A DNA stretch of 64,000 nt from Chloroflexota bacterium. Its GTDB lineage: Bacteria > Chloroflexota > Anaerolineae > B4-G1. Below the pieces are notes generated by a model. It worked only from the letters and a program-made list of their open reading frames with translations. It was not told where the DNA came from and searched no databases. Shown piece after piece: positions 26,624-34,415 of the stretch. The translations under genes were made by a program, and so were the position numbers. The stretch's first letter is position 1, and each line of letters begins with the position of its first letter. Where the stretch lies: contig JAAZAN010000205.1 of NCBI GenBank assembly GCA_012514315.1, forward strand, positions 1 through 64,000, written 5' to 3'.

Positions 26624-27631
26624 TCACCCAGATGACAGACTCACAACCGCATTGAGAGCGGCGCGCAGGCTCCCAGGATCAGCCAGGTTCGCACCCACGC
26701 GATCGAACGCGGTACCGTGCGCGGTCGTACCACCTGCGACCGGCAGCCCCATGTACAGCGTGGCGCTGACGTCTCGCGGCTGCAGCTTGCGCGCGATGTT
26801 GGCCTGATCATGGTACATACACACAACTCCGTCGAACTCGCCGGTCAGCGCCCGCACGAAGATCGCGTCCGCTGGGATCGGCCCCTCTACGAGTATCCCT
26901 TGTGCGCGTGCCATCTCGATCGCCGGCCCGATCTCGTCGATCTCCTCACGTCCAAACAGCCCACCCTCTCCGCCGTGGACGTTCAACGCCGCAACACCGA
27001 GACGCGGGTCAGCCCGTTTGGCCCGGACCAGCGCAGAGTGGAGCTGCTCAACGCGCCGTCTCACCCGATTCTTCGTGATCAGGCCAGGAATATCCGCGAA
27101 GGCCACATGGTCTGTCACATTGATTGTCCAGAGTGGTCCCATCACTCCGACGAGAAACGCTTCCCGACTCCCGGTGACATCCCCCAGGAAGCAGAGCTCA
27201 TCCGGGTAGTCGTAACCAGCCAGATGAAAGGCTTCCTTGTTCATCGGCGCCGTGACAACGCCCGCTGCACGGCCCGATGTCGCGAGATCGAACGCCGCAC
27301 GGAGGCATAGCGCGGCGACCTGACCGTTGGCCGGATCCACACGCCCCAGCCGCACCGCCCCAGTGTCAAGACCATCCGGCTCGAATACTTCGATGAACGC
27401 CAGCGACGGGCGGCGCTCACCCGGCCGCTCCACCGCGCCGAACTCCAGGGGTACTCCTATTCCGTCCGCAACACCGGCCAGAATCTGCCGATCACCGACG
27501 ACGAAAGGCTGAGAGGAGTCGAAGATGGTCGGATCGGAGAGCAGTTTGACGATCAGTTCCGGTCCAATGCCTCCAGGGTCGCCCATCGCAAGTGCGATAA
27601 GGGGCCCTCTACGCGCCGAGGTTCCAGGCAT
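26624..27631 (-). CDS. pdxA: PdxA family 4-phospho-hydroxyacid dehydrogenase
   Basis: A 335-residue member of the PdxA family (4-hydroxythreonine-4-phosphate dehydrogenase). The start region MGDPGGIGPELIVKLL, the middle 'GVVTAPMNKEAFHLAGYDYPDE' and 'TDHVAFADIPGLITK', and the metal-site MYHDQANIARKLQ are diagnostic. True PdxA makes the pyridoxal ring precursor. PdxA2 paralogues oxidise 4-phospho-erythronate or threonate after a DUF1537 kinase. No vitamin B6 gene or DUF1537 kinase is nearby. The surrounding sugar-acid catabolic genes make PdxA2 plausible, but the sequence alone does not decide. ATG 27631 has AAGGAG close by. It is convergent with the TIM-barrel isomerase; the 164 nt between them show no clear terminator. 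Confidence 0.88.
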   Translation of the reverse strand: MPGTSARRGPLIALAMGDPGGIGPELIVKLLSDPTIFDSSQPFVVGDRQILAGVADGIGVPLEFGAVERPGERRPSLAFIEVFEPDGLDTGAVRLGRVDPANGQVAALCLRAAFDLATSGRAAGVVTAPMNKEAFHLAGYDYPDELCFLGDVTGSREAFLVGVMGPLWTINVTDHVAFADIPGLITKNRVRRRVEQLHSALVRAKRADPRLGVAALNVHGGEGGLFGREEIDEIGPAIEMARAQGILVEGPIPADAIFVRALTGEFDGVVCMYHDQANIARKLQPRDVSATLYMGLPVAGGTTAHGTAFDRVGANLADPGSLRAALNAVVSLSSG

Positions 27632-27746
27632 TCTCTCCTTCCAGAAATGCGCCCAAGCAGCTCTTCAGTCGCCCCCCGTCACACGATTACGGGCACGCCC
27701 CAGGCCGTGTGCTGGGGCTCACCACCTGGGCCGGACACACAGACCG

Positions 27747-27827
27747 CTAGAGAGCCAACCAGAGCGCCAACGCGACGATCAGAACGGTCGTCACGACAAG
27801 CACCACAGCCGCTACAATCTCGCCCAT
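27747..27827 (-). CDS. 26-residue single-span membrane microprotein
   Basis: A small ORF not listed separately by the track: MGEIVAAVVLVVTTVLIVAL followed by ALWLAL. Nearly the whole peptide is one hydrophobic helix. ATG 27827 is preceded by GGGGGGAG at 6 nt and lies 19 nt after the stop of the flavocytochrome-like gene. The most likely reading is a small subunit or stabiliser of the membrane redox complex encoded upstream, by analogy with the tiny subunits of cytochrome oxidases. This is inference from position and hydrophobicity. Confidence 0.55.
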   Translation of the reverse strand: MGEIVAAVVLVVTTVLIVALALWLAL

Positions 27828-27846
27828 CGGTACTCTCCCCCCATCC

Positions 27847-29163
27847 TCAGGCCATATCATACTCTTCGGAATGGATTCGGCTGAGCGGAATCCTGAGTTG
27901 CCGCAACGCACGCCGCACTGCACCAAGCATAGGCAGCGGCCCACAGATGAAATAGATGTACTCATTCCGCTCCGGCGGAAGATGGCGATCGAGGACATCT
28001 GCCGTCACGTATCCGACTTCGCCATCCCATCCCTCTGGCGGCATCTCCAGCACGTGCACGACATTCAGGTTGAGGCGCTCCTCAAGTACATCCAGCTCTT
28101 CGCGAAAGGTGATGCTATCCCAACTCCAGTTGCCATAGAACAGGATCACCGGCCGCTCATCGCCGCGATCCGCCATCGTGCGCAGGATGCTCATCATCGG
28201 CGCCGACCCGATCCCACCCGCAATCAGCGCGTAGGCCGTGGCATCGGACTGGGTTGCGTCGAACGTGCCATAGGCCCCATCCACATAGACCCGTTCACCC
28301 GGAGCCAAACCTCCCAGTTGTGATGTGAAGTCTCCTAGTGAGCGGACGGTGAACTCCAGCCGCTCCGGATGCTCAGCACTAGAAGTCATCGAGAAGGGGT
28401 GCTCGCGGATGCCGAACGGAGACTGCCCGATCGTCAGCCAGGCAACTTGACCTGGTCTGAACGTCATGCCGGAATGCCCCACGGGATTGAGCGACAGCGT
28501 CACCGAATCACCTCGCTCCGGGATCAATTCTGCCAGCACGTAAGGATGCCGAGTCAGTAGCCACGGTTTGATTAGGCGCACGTACACCTGGAACGCAGCC
28601 CACACGAGCGCCAGCCCAATCCAGAAGATCCGCTGGAATGGACTCGCTGAGTAGTAGTTCACTTTGAGCATGTGGTAGAAAGCCAGAACAGTAGCCAGAA
28701 TCGCTGCTACTGCGTGACTGCCACGCCAGGGTTCGTACACGATAGCGAGCTTTCGACGCCAGACCGAACTGACCACAAGAAACGTCATGGCTACCACGGC
28801 CACTAGTGCAGCGCGCGCCCGCCACGGCGCGGAAAAGATATCGAGCAGACGAAGGGTATATGGGTTGTTCACGAACAGGATCACCGGATGAGCCAGGGCC
28901 AGGATCCACGCGAGTACCGAGATACGGTGATGGAAGCGGTACAGTGTGTCCAATGGGAACAGAGTGCTCAGCGCGGGGATGCGCCCCGTCGGCACAAACT
29001 GGAGCCCCAGGAGAGTCAGCGCAGCGAATCCCAGGCCGACGGAGAAGTCGCGCCAAAACTCGCGTTGCGGAGGGCGGGGCGCAAGGACAAGCAGAAACAG
29101 CGGACCGAACACCATGATGAAGTAGGCGAACAGCCAGAGCGCAATCCTCACATTCCGTTTCAC
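27847..29163 (-). CDS. Ferric-reductase/NADPH-oxidase-like membrane flavoprotein
   Basis: A 438-residue protein with six or so N-terminal hydrophobic helices (LWLFAYFIMVFGPLFLLVL through 'RIFWIGLALVWAAFQVYV'), including His residues expected to bind two b hemes (YRFHHRISVLAWILALAHP and SHAVAAILATVLAFYHML). The C-terminal half is a ferredoxin-NADP reductase module: FAD motif EHPFSMTSS, pyrophosphate-binding IAGGIGSAPMMSIL, and the terminal CGPLPMLGAVRRAL. Family members move electrons from cytoplasmic NAD(P)H across the membrane to iron, oxygen or a partner cytochrome. The start is GTG 29163 behind GAGGAGGG, 10 nt after the multiheme cytochrome stop, so the cytochrome is the likely electron partner. 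Confidence 0.88.
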   Translation of the reverse strand: MKRNVRIALWLFAYFIMVFGPLFLLVLAPRPPQREFWRDFSVGLGFAALTLLGLQFVPTGRIPALSTLFPLDTLYRFHHRISVLAWILALAHPVILFVNNPYTLRLLDIFSAPWRARAALVAVVAMTFLVVSSVWRRKLAIVYEPWRGSHAVAAILATVLAFYHMLKVNYYSASPFQRIFWIGLALVWAAFQVYVRLIKPWLLTRHPYVLAELIPERGDSVTLSLNPVGHSGMTFRPGQVAWLTIGQSPFGIREHPFSMTSSAEHPERLEFTVRSLGDFTSQLGGLAPGERVYVDGAYGTFDATQSDATAYALIAGGIGSAPMMSILRTMADRGDERPVILFYGNWSWDSITFREELDVLEERLNLNVVHVLEMPPEGWDGEVGYVTADVLDRHLPPERNEYIYFICGPLPMLGAVRRALRQLRIPLSRIHSEEYDMA

Positions 29164-29173
29164 AACGCCCTCC

Positions 29174-30298
29174 TCAGTCGCTCACCGCGGGGCGAACCAT
29201 GTATTCCAGGTCCACCCTCACCTGCTGACCCAGGTCCTCAAGGCTGTCGTACATCAGTTGCAGAGCGTATGTTGGGTTGTGCACGTAGGCTCCACGATCT
29301 TGTACAACGAAATGGTAATTGTACGTTGTCCGGACCAGCCTGGGCGTCCACGTCGCGTAGCCGTTTCCGCCGTTGATCTCTGCCTCATCGGGTTGGCCAT
29401 TGCCGTTGGTGTCGATGAAGAAGAAAGGAGATCTGTCGGCGTACACGATGGGCGTCCCGATTACCTCTGTCGCGTAGGCCTGAATGGCAGCGTACAGTGC
29501 ATCATGCAGCGTCAACAGCTCATCTCGGATACCCTCGTCCACGTCCCCATCGCCATCATAGTCGAGCGCGCTCGTGCGGATATCGCGCACATCACCGAAT
29601 TCGACCACGTTCAGGTGGCACGGGGAGCACTCAGCGGCCGTGATCCGTAGACTGTGAGCATCGTGGCATTCCGCACACGTGCTCAACCCCTGAGCATGAC
29701 CGAAGTAGCCTGAGTACGCCTTACCCTCGTACTGGTAGCCCACCTGCGCCTCTGCGCCCCACTTCGTGGCCGCGGCGATGCCGTAGTGTACATTGATGAA
29801 CGATAGATCCGGTGAGATCACATCATCGGCCACGCCACCAAGGACCTGGTTCACCTGACCTGCAGACTGCCGACCCTGGTGGCAGGTGGCGCACTTAGCC
29901 TCGGGGCCCAATCGATCCACCTCCTGCCCCGATGGAAAGACAACGCTCGTCAGACGATCAGCCGCGGGATTGTGGCACGCGACGCAGAACACCGTGGTTC
30001 CGGTCTTGGCCTCCCGATCGACAACCCGTGGTTCGCTGCCGTCGGCGCCCAGGTAGTCCAGCATCCCATAAGTACTGTGACATCGCGCACAGTAGACGGG
30101 GATCACCGCAGGGTCGTCGTTGTCCCATCGCACGAATGACACGGAAGTTGCGTCGGCATGGGCCGATGTGGACCATCGACTACTGATCTCAGCGACGGGC
30201 AGATCCTCGCGTCGGTTGAGCATTACCCCGGCTGCCGCAAGCCCTACCGCCGCTAGAATTAGCGTGACCACCACCAGGTATTCCCGGTTGGGTTTCAT
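29174..30298 (-). CDS. Membrane-anchored pentaheme cytochrome c
   Basis: A 374-residue exported protein with an uncleaved-looking N-terminal anchor (LVVVTLILAAVGLAAAGVML, residues 8-27) and five CxxCH heme motifs: CARCH (70), CVACH (105), CATCH (136), CAECH (208) and CSPCH (224). Beyond the hemes are two EF-hand-like acidic loops, DYDGDGDVDEG (near 247) and DTNGNGQPDEAE (near 296), which could bind calcium. It probably works outside the membrane as an electron carrier or terminal reductase with the flavoprotein encoded 10 nt downstream. GAGGAG precedes ATG 30298. Expression appears to be controlled by a long structured leader containing a small upstream ORF. The terminal electron acceptor is unknown. 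Confidence 0.9.
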   Translation of the reverse strand: MKPNREYLVVVTLILAAVGLAAAGVMLNRREDLPVAEISSRWSTSAHADATSVSFVRWDNDDPAVIPVYCARCHSTYGMLDYLGADGSEPRVVDREAKTGTTVFCVACHNPAADRLTSVVFPSGQEVDRLGPEAKCATCHQGRQSAGQVNQVLGGVADDVISPDLSFINVHYGIAAATKWGAEAQVGYQYEGKAYSGYFGHAQGLSTCAECHDAHSLRITAAECSPCHLNVVEFGDVRDIRTSALDYDGDGDVDEGIRDELLTLHDALYAAIQAYATEVIGTPIVYADRSPFFFIDTNGNGQPDEAEINGGNGYATWTPRLVRTTYNYHFVVQDRGAYVHNPTYALQLMYDSLEDLGQQVRVDLEYMVRPAVSD

Positions 30299-30339
30299 AG
30301 CCGCGCTCCTCGTGAAGTGAGATGAACGTCAGGTGAAGC

Positions 30340-30369
30340 GATGCGGCGCACCGAGCGATGCGCCGCATC
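30340..30369 (-). promoter_or_regulatory. 11-bp perfect hairpin in the cytochrome leader
   Basis: GATGCGGCGCA and TGCGCCGCATC flank an 8-nt loop. In the mRNA this lies between the upstream ORF and the ribosome site of the cytochrome gene. No U-run follows it, so it is not a standard intrinsic terminator. It may be a spacer, Rho-related or translation-blocking element. Confidence 0.6.
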
Positions 30370-30376
30370 CTTTCTT

Positions 30377-30448
30377 GGTCCGGCTAACCCACCAGGAGGT
30401 GGAGCCGGACCGGCTTGCCTAAGTTACTATCCATAAGCACCACCTCCT
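30377..30448 (-). promoter_or_regulatory. Candidate RNA switch with mutually exclusive pairings
   Basis: Two competing structures can be drawn. (1) A long hairpin: GGTCCGGCT (30377-30385) pairs with AGCCGGACC (30403-30411), enclosing CCACC/GGTGG with a tetraloop and a 3-nt bulge. (2) A 9-bp pairing of AGGAGGTGG (30394-30402, plus strand) with CCACCTCCT (30440-30448); in the mRNA this masks the Shine-Dalgarno sequence of the upstream ORF with that ORF's own late codons. The two share the CCACC segment and cannot coexist. The pairing is seen directly; the switching role is inference. Confidence 0.5.
30384..30434 (-). CDS. 16-codon leader peptide ORF upstream of the cytochrome gene
   Basis: The ORF encodes MDSNLGKPVRLHLLVG and ends with TAG. 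A very strong ribosome site, AAGGAGGAGGTGG, precedes it at 7 nt, and it starts 26 nt after the predicted +1. It was missed by the ORF track because of its size. Its last codons form the first arm of the hairpin 30377-30411, and codons 11-14 are complementary to its own ribosome site. This is the architecture of a regulatory leader peptide. No amino-acid run (such as poly-Cys or poly-His) points to a specific signal, so the cue is unknown. Confidence 0.6.
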   Translation of the reverse strand: MDSNLGKPVRLHLLVG

Positions 30449-30466
30449 CCTTGTGAAGATGGCCTG

Positions 30467-30495
30467 ATTATGGATCATATCTACCCAGTTGTCAA
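30467..30495 (-). promoter_or_regulatory. Promoter of the leader-cytochrome operon
   Basis: Minus strand TTGACA, 17 bp, CATAAT. +1 is predicted near 30460, giving a leader of about 160 nt before the cytochrome ATG. Confidence 0.7.
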
Positions 30496-30702
30496 CCCTA
30501 GCCGCACTAGCTCTCGGTCTGCGCCGATGCATCGCCTTGGCATGATTCAGCAGTAGCCCGAATCTACCTGCCAGTTCGATGCGACGCACCGTATTGTACG
30601 GGTTCCTGCGCCCACCGACGCATCGTCGGCGCGACCATTGCCGGAGGGGCTTCGGCCGCTGCAGGACCACCTACCTGGCGTGTTCATTGACTCGATGGCT
30701 AC

Positions 30703-30730
30703 TTGATCCCACTCGATTCTCACGTATAAT
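30703..30730 (+). promoter_or_regulatory. Promoter of the Rieske ferredoxin gene
   Basis: TTGATC, 16-bp spacer, TATAAT. It is divergent from the cytochrome promoter; the 200 nt between the two show no other feature I can support. Confidence 0.65.
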
Positions 30731-30789
30731 CAGGCCAGTGGACGATCACACTACACTGGCCAGCGAGCCATTGGGAAGGAGTCGCTGAG

Positions 30790-31131
30790 ATGGGAGACTT
30801 TGTCAAAGTCGCGAGGACTTCGGAGATTCCACCGGGAGCACGGAAGTCGGTCTGGGTCGAGGGCATCCGGGTGCTGGTTCTCAACATCGGAGGCACGTAC
30901 TACGCCGTAGATGATAGCTGCCCGCACCGCGAGTGCTCGATGGAGCACGCCAAACTGAAGGGCACGACCATCATCTGCCCATGCCACCTGGCGCAGTTCG
31001 ACTTGGAGACAGGCGAGGTCTTGGCCGAACCGGTTGAGTTCCCGCCCACCGGGCCGCTGCCGGTTCACCAAGCGAAGACAGAAGGGCTCGATATTCTGGT
31101 TGCATTGACCACCGATTTCGACTCAATCTGA
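30790..31131 (+). CDS. Rieske-type [2Fe-2S] ferredoxin
   Basis: A 113-residue soluble Rieske protein. The cluster ligands are in DSCPHRECSMEHAKL (CxH) and IICPCHLAQFDLETGE (CxxH). The size and lack of a membrane anchor match the ferredoxin components of dioxygenases or small non-heme ferredoxins such as the NirD-like group, not bc1-complex Rieske subunits. No oxygenase gene is adjacent. It is transcribed divergently from the multiheme cytochrome operon and may share its redox context. AAGGAG lies upstream at good spacing. Confidence 0.88.
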   Translation: MGDFVKVARTSEIPPGARKSVWVEGIRVLVLNIGGTYYAVDDSCPHRECSMEHAKLKGTTIICPCHLAQFDLETGEVLAEPVEFPPTGPLPVHQAKTEGLDILVALTTDFDSI

Positions 31132-31285
31132 CACAGCATCAATCATCTGGGATTGGCCGACACCGCCGGCCAGCATATAGCGCCTATGCGCCTGAGGGAT
31201 GTCGCGGATCGTGGCGAAACCGCGCGAGCGCGACGCGGCGCGAGCATTCTCTCAACGTGGGCGCCGCCAAAGGAGCACTCTTCGT

Positions 31286-32728
31286 ATGCCTTTCGATGCC
31301 GTTCAGCCCAACATCTTATGGATCTGCACAGATCAACAACGCTACGACACAATCAACGCACTGGGCAACTCTCACATTCACACACCGCACCTCGATCGTC
31401 TGGTGACCGAGGGCGTAGCGTTCACCCACGCCTTCTGTCAGACGCCGATCTGCACGCCCAGTCGCGCAGCGTTTCTGACTGGAATGTACCCGAGCACAGT
31501 ACACGCGTGCACCAACGGGAACAGCCACTGGGCTGAGGCCGCGCCGCTGGTGACCAAGCTCCTGGCGGATGCCGGGTATGATGGCGGACTGGCAGGCAAG
31601 CTGCATCTTGCAGGGGCGCAAGGCCGCATCGAACCCCGCCCCAGTGACGACGGCTACCGAGTCTTCCATTGGAGCCATCACCCGATGCCCGACTGGCCCG
31701 ATGGACACGCGTATGCCGACTGGGTCGCCGCTCAAGGCTTCGACCTGGTGGAGATGTATCGACATCCCGAGAGAATCCCGCCAGAACTGCACCAGTCGAC
31801 GTGGTGTGCTGATATGGCAATTGAGTTCGTGCAGGAACAACGTACAAAACCCTGGTTTATGAGCGTGAACTGCTTCGATCCTCACGCACCCTTCAATCCG
31901 CCTCAATCCTATCTGGACCGCTACGATCCGGCCGAGTTACCAGCCCCATCATATCGCGTCACCGATCCGACAGCTCAGTCCCGCCTTGAGGGCGTCGACT
32001 TCCAGACCGCTCCGCGCGACCCCGAGACCTTCGGTGCGCGCGAGATCAAGGCGGCCTACTATGCTATGATCGAGTTGATCGACTGGAATGTCGGTCGGAT
32101 GCTGGAGGCTTTGGAGCGGAGCGGCCAGCGTGAGAACACGCTCGTCATCTTCACTAGCGATCACGGGGAGACGCTTGGCGACCACGGTCTGCTGCTCAAG
32201 GGGTGTCGCTTTTACGAGGGGCTCGTGCGCGTACCACTCATCATGTCGTGGCCAGAGCGATTCTGCAGCGGTCTGATCAGCGATGCGCTGGTTGAACTGA
32301 TCGATGTCGCCCCCACGCTCCTGGACGCTGTCGATCTACCCATCGCCAGCCGGATGCAAGGGCGCTCGCTACTGCCCATTTTGACCGGTTCGGCTGATCC
32401 ACACACGCATCGCGAATTCGTTCGATCAGAGTACTACCACACACTGAACCCGGCTGAGCGACCTGATATCGAGCTGAACATCACGCCGAACAGTCCGAAG
32501 ATCCGGGGTTCGTACGCCACGATGGTCCGCGACAGACGCTACAAGCTAGTAGTCTATCACGGGCACGAAGAGGGTGAACTATTTGATCTCGAGCACGACC
32601 CGGAGGAATTCGAAAACCTCTGGGATCACCCCGAGTACCGTGACATCCGCTTCGCGCTGATGAAGCGCAGCTTCGATGCACTGGCCCTCGCCGTCGACAT
32701 CGGCCCCGAGCAGATTGTCTACTACTAG
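31286..32728 (+). CDS. Sulfatase (arylsulfatase-like)
   Basis: A second Cys-type sulfatase, 480 residues from ATG 31286. The metal-site start is ILWICTDQQRYDTINALGN, the formylglycine motif CTPSRAAFLTGMYPS, and the downstream blocks 'NVGRMLEALERSGQRENTLVIFTSDHGETLGDHG' and 'DLEHDPEEFENLWDHPEYRD' match the family. It differs from the first sulfatase in having the usual DQ metal pair and lacks an export signal. AAAGGAG precedes the chosen ATG; the ORF-track start 29 codons upstream has no ribosome site. Substrate unknown. With the sulfatase at 18944 it suggests use of sulfated glycans. Confidence 0.9.
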   Translation: MPFDAVQPNILWICTDQQRYDTINALGNSHIHTPHLDRLVTEGVAFTHAFCQTPICTPSRAAFLTGMYPSTVHACTNGNSHWAEAAPLVTKLLADAGYDGGLAGKLHLAGAQGRIEPRPSDDGYRVFHWSHHPMPDWPDGHAYADWVAAQGFDLVEMYRHPERIPPELHQSTWCADMAIEFVQEQRTKPWFMSVNCFDPHAPFNPPQSYLDRYDPAELPAPSYRVTDPTAQSRLEGVDFQTAPRDPETFGAREIKAAYYAMIELIDWNVGRMLEALERSGQRENTLVIFTSDHGETLGDHGLLLKGCRFYEGLVRVPLIMSWPERFCSGLISDALVELIDVAPTLLDAVDLPIASRMQGRSLLPILTGSADPHTHREFVRSEYYHTLNPAERPDIELNITPNSPKIRGSYATMVRDRRYKLVVYHGHEEGELFDLEHDPEEFENLWDHPEYRDIRFALMKRSFDALALAVDIGPEQIVYY

Positions 32729-32815
32729 CCTTCCGGCATTAAGGCAACAGACTGTCGAGACACTCGGTCCACCGGTATCGTCGACCCGTAACCCGCAGCG
32801 CCAACTGGAGGCGCC

Positions 32816-34204
32816 TCAGCAAGTCGACCCACGGCGGCGCGGGATCAGCCGGCCAGTGTCGGGATCCAGCAACATAAATCCGCCGGAGAACTGCATCCAG
32901 CCGCCGGCGGCAAGGTGGTCCAGAACAGCCCGTCTCAACCTCGTGTCGCGGGGTGCTGTGGCTAGATCTGCCGGTCGTCCATCAAAGACATAGTCGAAGA
33001 TATCGTCACCGTCAGAGATGAAGGGAACGGGATACTGATGATAGTCGTTCTGGAATCTGACGATATTGGCTGAAGGCGACAGCATCCGCCTGAGCTGCGG
33101 ATCCAGTATCCATGACTCACACGTGAGCGCCATGAAACGGGTCTCAGGACAGAGATCGGCGTAGAACTGCACTGCCCAGTTGTATGACTCCCAGCAGGAT
33201 TTGCTGGTCAGTCTGTCCCCTTTTGGAATGTGCACTTCCAGGATCTTCGCGCCTCTTGCCAACACTTCATCCCATTCATCGAGCGATAACCTGACCATCT
33301 GACGTTGACAGACCGCGTCCGTCGTCAAGGGATGGCCGCACGCGACACCCGGCTCCAGGGTAAGCGTCGCCCGCCACACCCCTAGGCCAGAGTCTTCCTT
33401 ATCCGCCGGAATGCGCAGCCCGCGCTGATCGTACGCCACCCCATCGCCCGAGAGCACCCGGACCTCGTCGGCGCCATTCTGTCGGAATACGCGGATGTCC
33501 TGGCCGAACGTGCCTGGCTTGAATTGCAGACGCCCAAGTTTGAAGAGCTTCCCCGTAAAATGGTAGTACAGCCAGTCGATCAGGCTCAGCCCCCATCGCC
33601 CGGCATGTTTATCTCGATAGTCCTCCATCACAATCAGGAAGTCGGACAATGTGTCCCGCAGGATCGAGTCCGGTAGCCCCTTCTCTCGATACAACGCAAC
33701 CATCCTCGGCAGAGCCGAGAGAGCGACCACAGCAGTGAACATCGGCGCATGCTCCCCGAGCAGGCTAGTCAGTTCTGGCCAGTGACTGCAGACCCGCGTT
33801 ACCGTCTCACCCGACTGCTGCGCAAACACGAACTGACAGTACCACACCCACCGCTGGGCTGCGGGGCTTGCTCTCAGTGTCCTGAACACCGAGAAGAAGG
33901 CTTCGATCAGATCCTTCGGCAAACGGAGCAGCGAGATATAGCTAAGCAGATAGGCATCCTGGAGAAAGTCCACTCCACCTTCGGGAAAGCTGGACTGTGA
34001 GGCCGCCCAGCTCTCATGATCGATCTGGACATATCTCTGCACCCCCAGTTCAGTCAGCACTTCATCTGGCAAGGGGACATCGTGAACTACCACGCCCATG
34101 AATGGTTCGTCCTCCCTGAGGAATAATCGCGACAGTGCTCCCCTGCGCCCGTCTGTCTCGAACCGCACCCACAGTCTCGATACCGGAGAGCACAATTTCG
34201 GCAT
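32816..34204 (-). CDS. Two-domain NAT_N/GNAT_C acyltransferase-like protein
   Basis: This protein of about 462 residues resembles the bacterial family with an N-terminal acyltransferase domain and a GNAT-like C-terminal domain. The C-terminal block 'LEVHIPKGDRLTSKSCWESYNWAVQFY' followed by LTCESWILDPQLRRMLSP and IVRFQNDYHQYP is the clearest match. The N-terminal half is helical (DAYLLSYISLLRLPKDLIEAFFSVF). The reaction for the family is not well defined. The start is uncertain: ATG 34204 is preferred, GTG 34279 and later starts are possible. It stands alone, convergent with the sulfatase and divergent from the GT2 gene. Confidence 0.65.
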   Translation of the reverse strand: MPKLCSPVSRLWVRFETDGRRGALSRLFLREDEPFMGVVVHDVPLPDEVLTELGVQRYVQIDHESWAASQSSFPEGGVDFLQDAYLLSYISLLRLPKDLIEAFFSVFRTLRASPAAQRWVWYCQFVFAQQSGETVTRVCSHWPELTSLLGEHAPMFTAVVALSALPRMVALYREKGLPDSILRDTLSDFLIVMEDYRDKHAGRWGLSLIDWLYYHFTGKLFKLGRLQFKPGTFGQDIRVFRQNGADEVRVLSGDGVAYDQRGLRIPADKEDSGLGVWRATLTLEPGVACGHPLTTDAVCQRQMVRLSLDEWDEVLARGAKILEVHIPKGDRLTSKSCWESYNWAVQFYADLCPETRFMALTCESWILDPQLRRMLSPSANIVRFQNDYHQYPVPFISDGDDIFDYVFDGRPADLATAPRDTRLRRAVLDHLAAGGWMQFSGGFMLLDPDTGRLIPRRRGSTC

Positions 34205-34343
34205 GCTACCACAACTCCGCGAATCAGTGTAGGCGGCCCCACTGATACAGGTTCCGGCTGAGACCACCTGAAGTGCCACAGGAAGACGAGCCCGCTTACC
34301 CGCGCGCCAGCCGGCATCAGCAACTGGTGACTGGTGTGAAGCG

Positions 34344-34352
34344 TGCTATAAT
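34344..34352 (+). promoter_or_regulatory. Extended -10 promoter of the GT2-rnc genes
   Basis: TGCTATAAT, a perfect -10 hexamer with TGn extension. +1 would be near 34359, 57 nt before ATG 34416. No convincing -35 is seen. Confidence 0.5.
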
Positions 34353-34415
34353 GCAGTCAGATTGGGGATGATCGTCCAGTCCCGTCAAGTCAGTTCCCGA
34401 CCGAATGGAGCCGGA

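Noticed and set aside
30340-30369. Intrinsic terminator in the cytochrome leader
   Set aside because: The stem is perfect, but no U-tract follows in the direction of transcription, so it was listed as a regulatory hairpin only.
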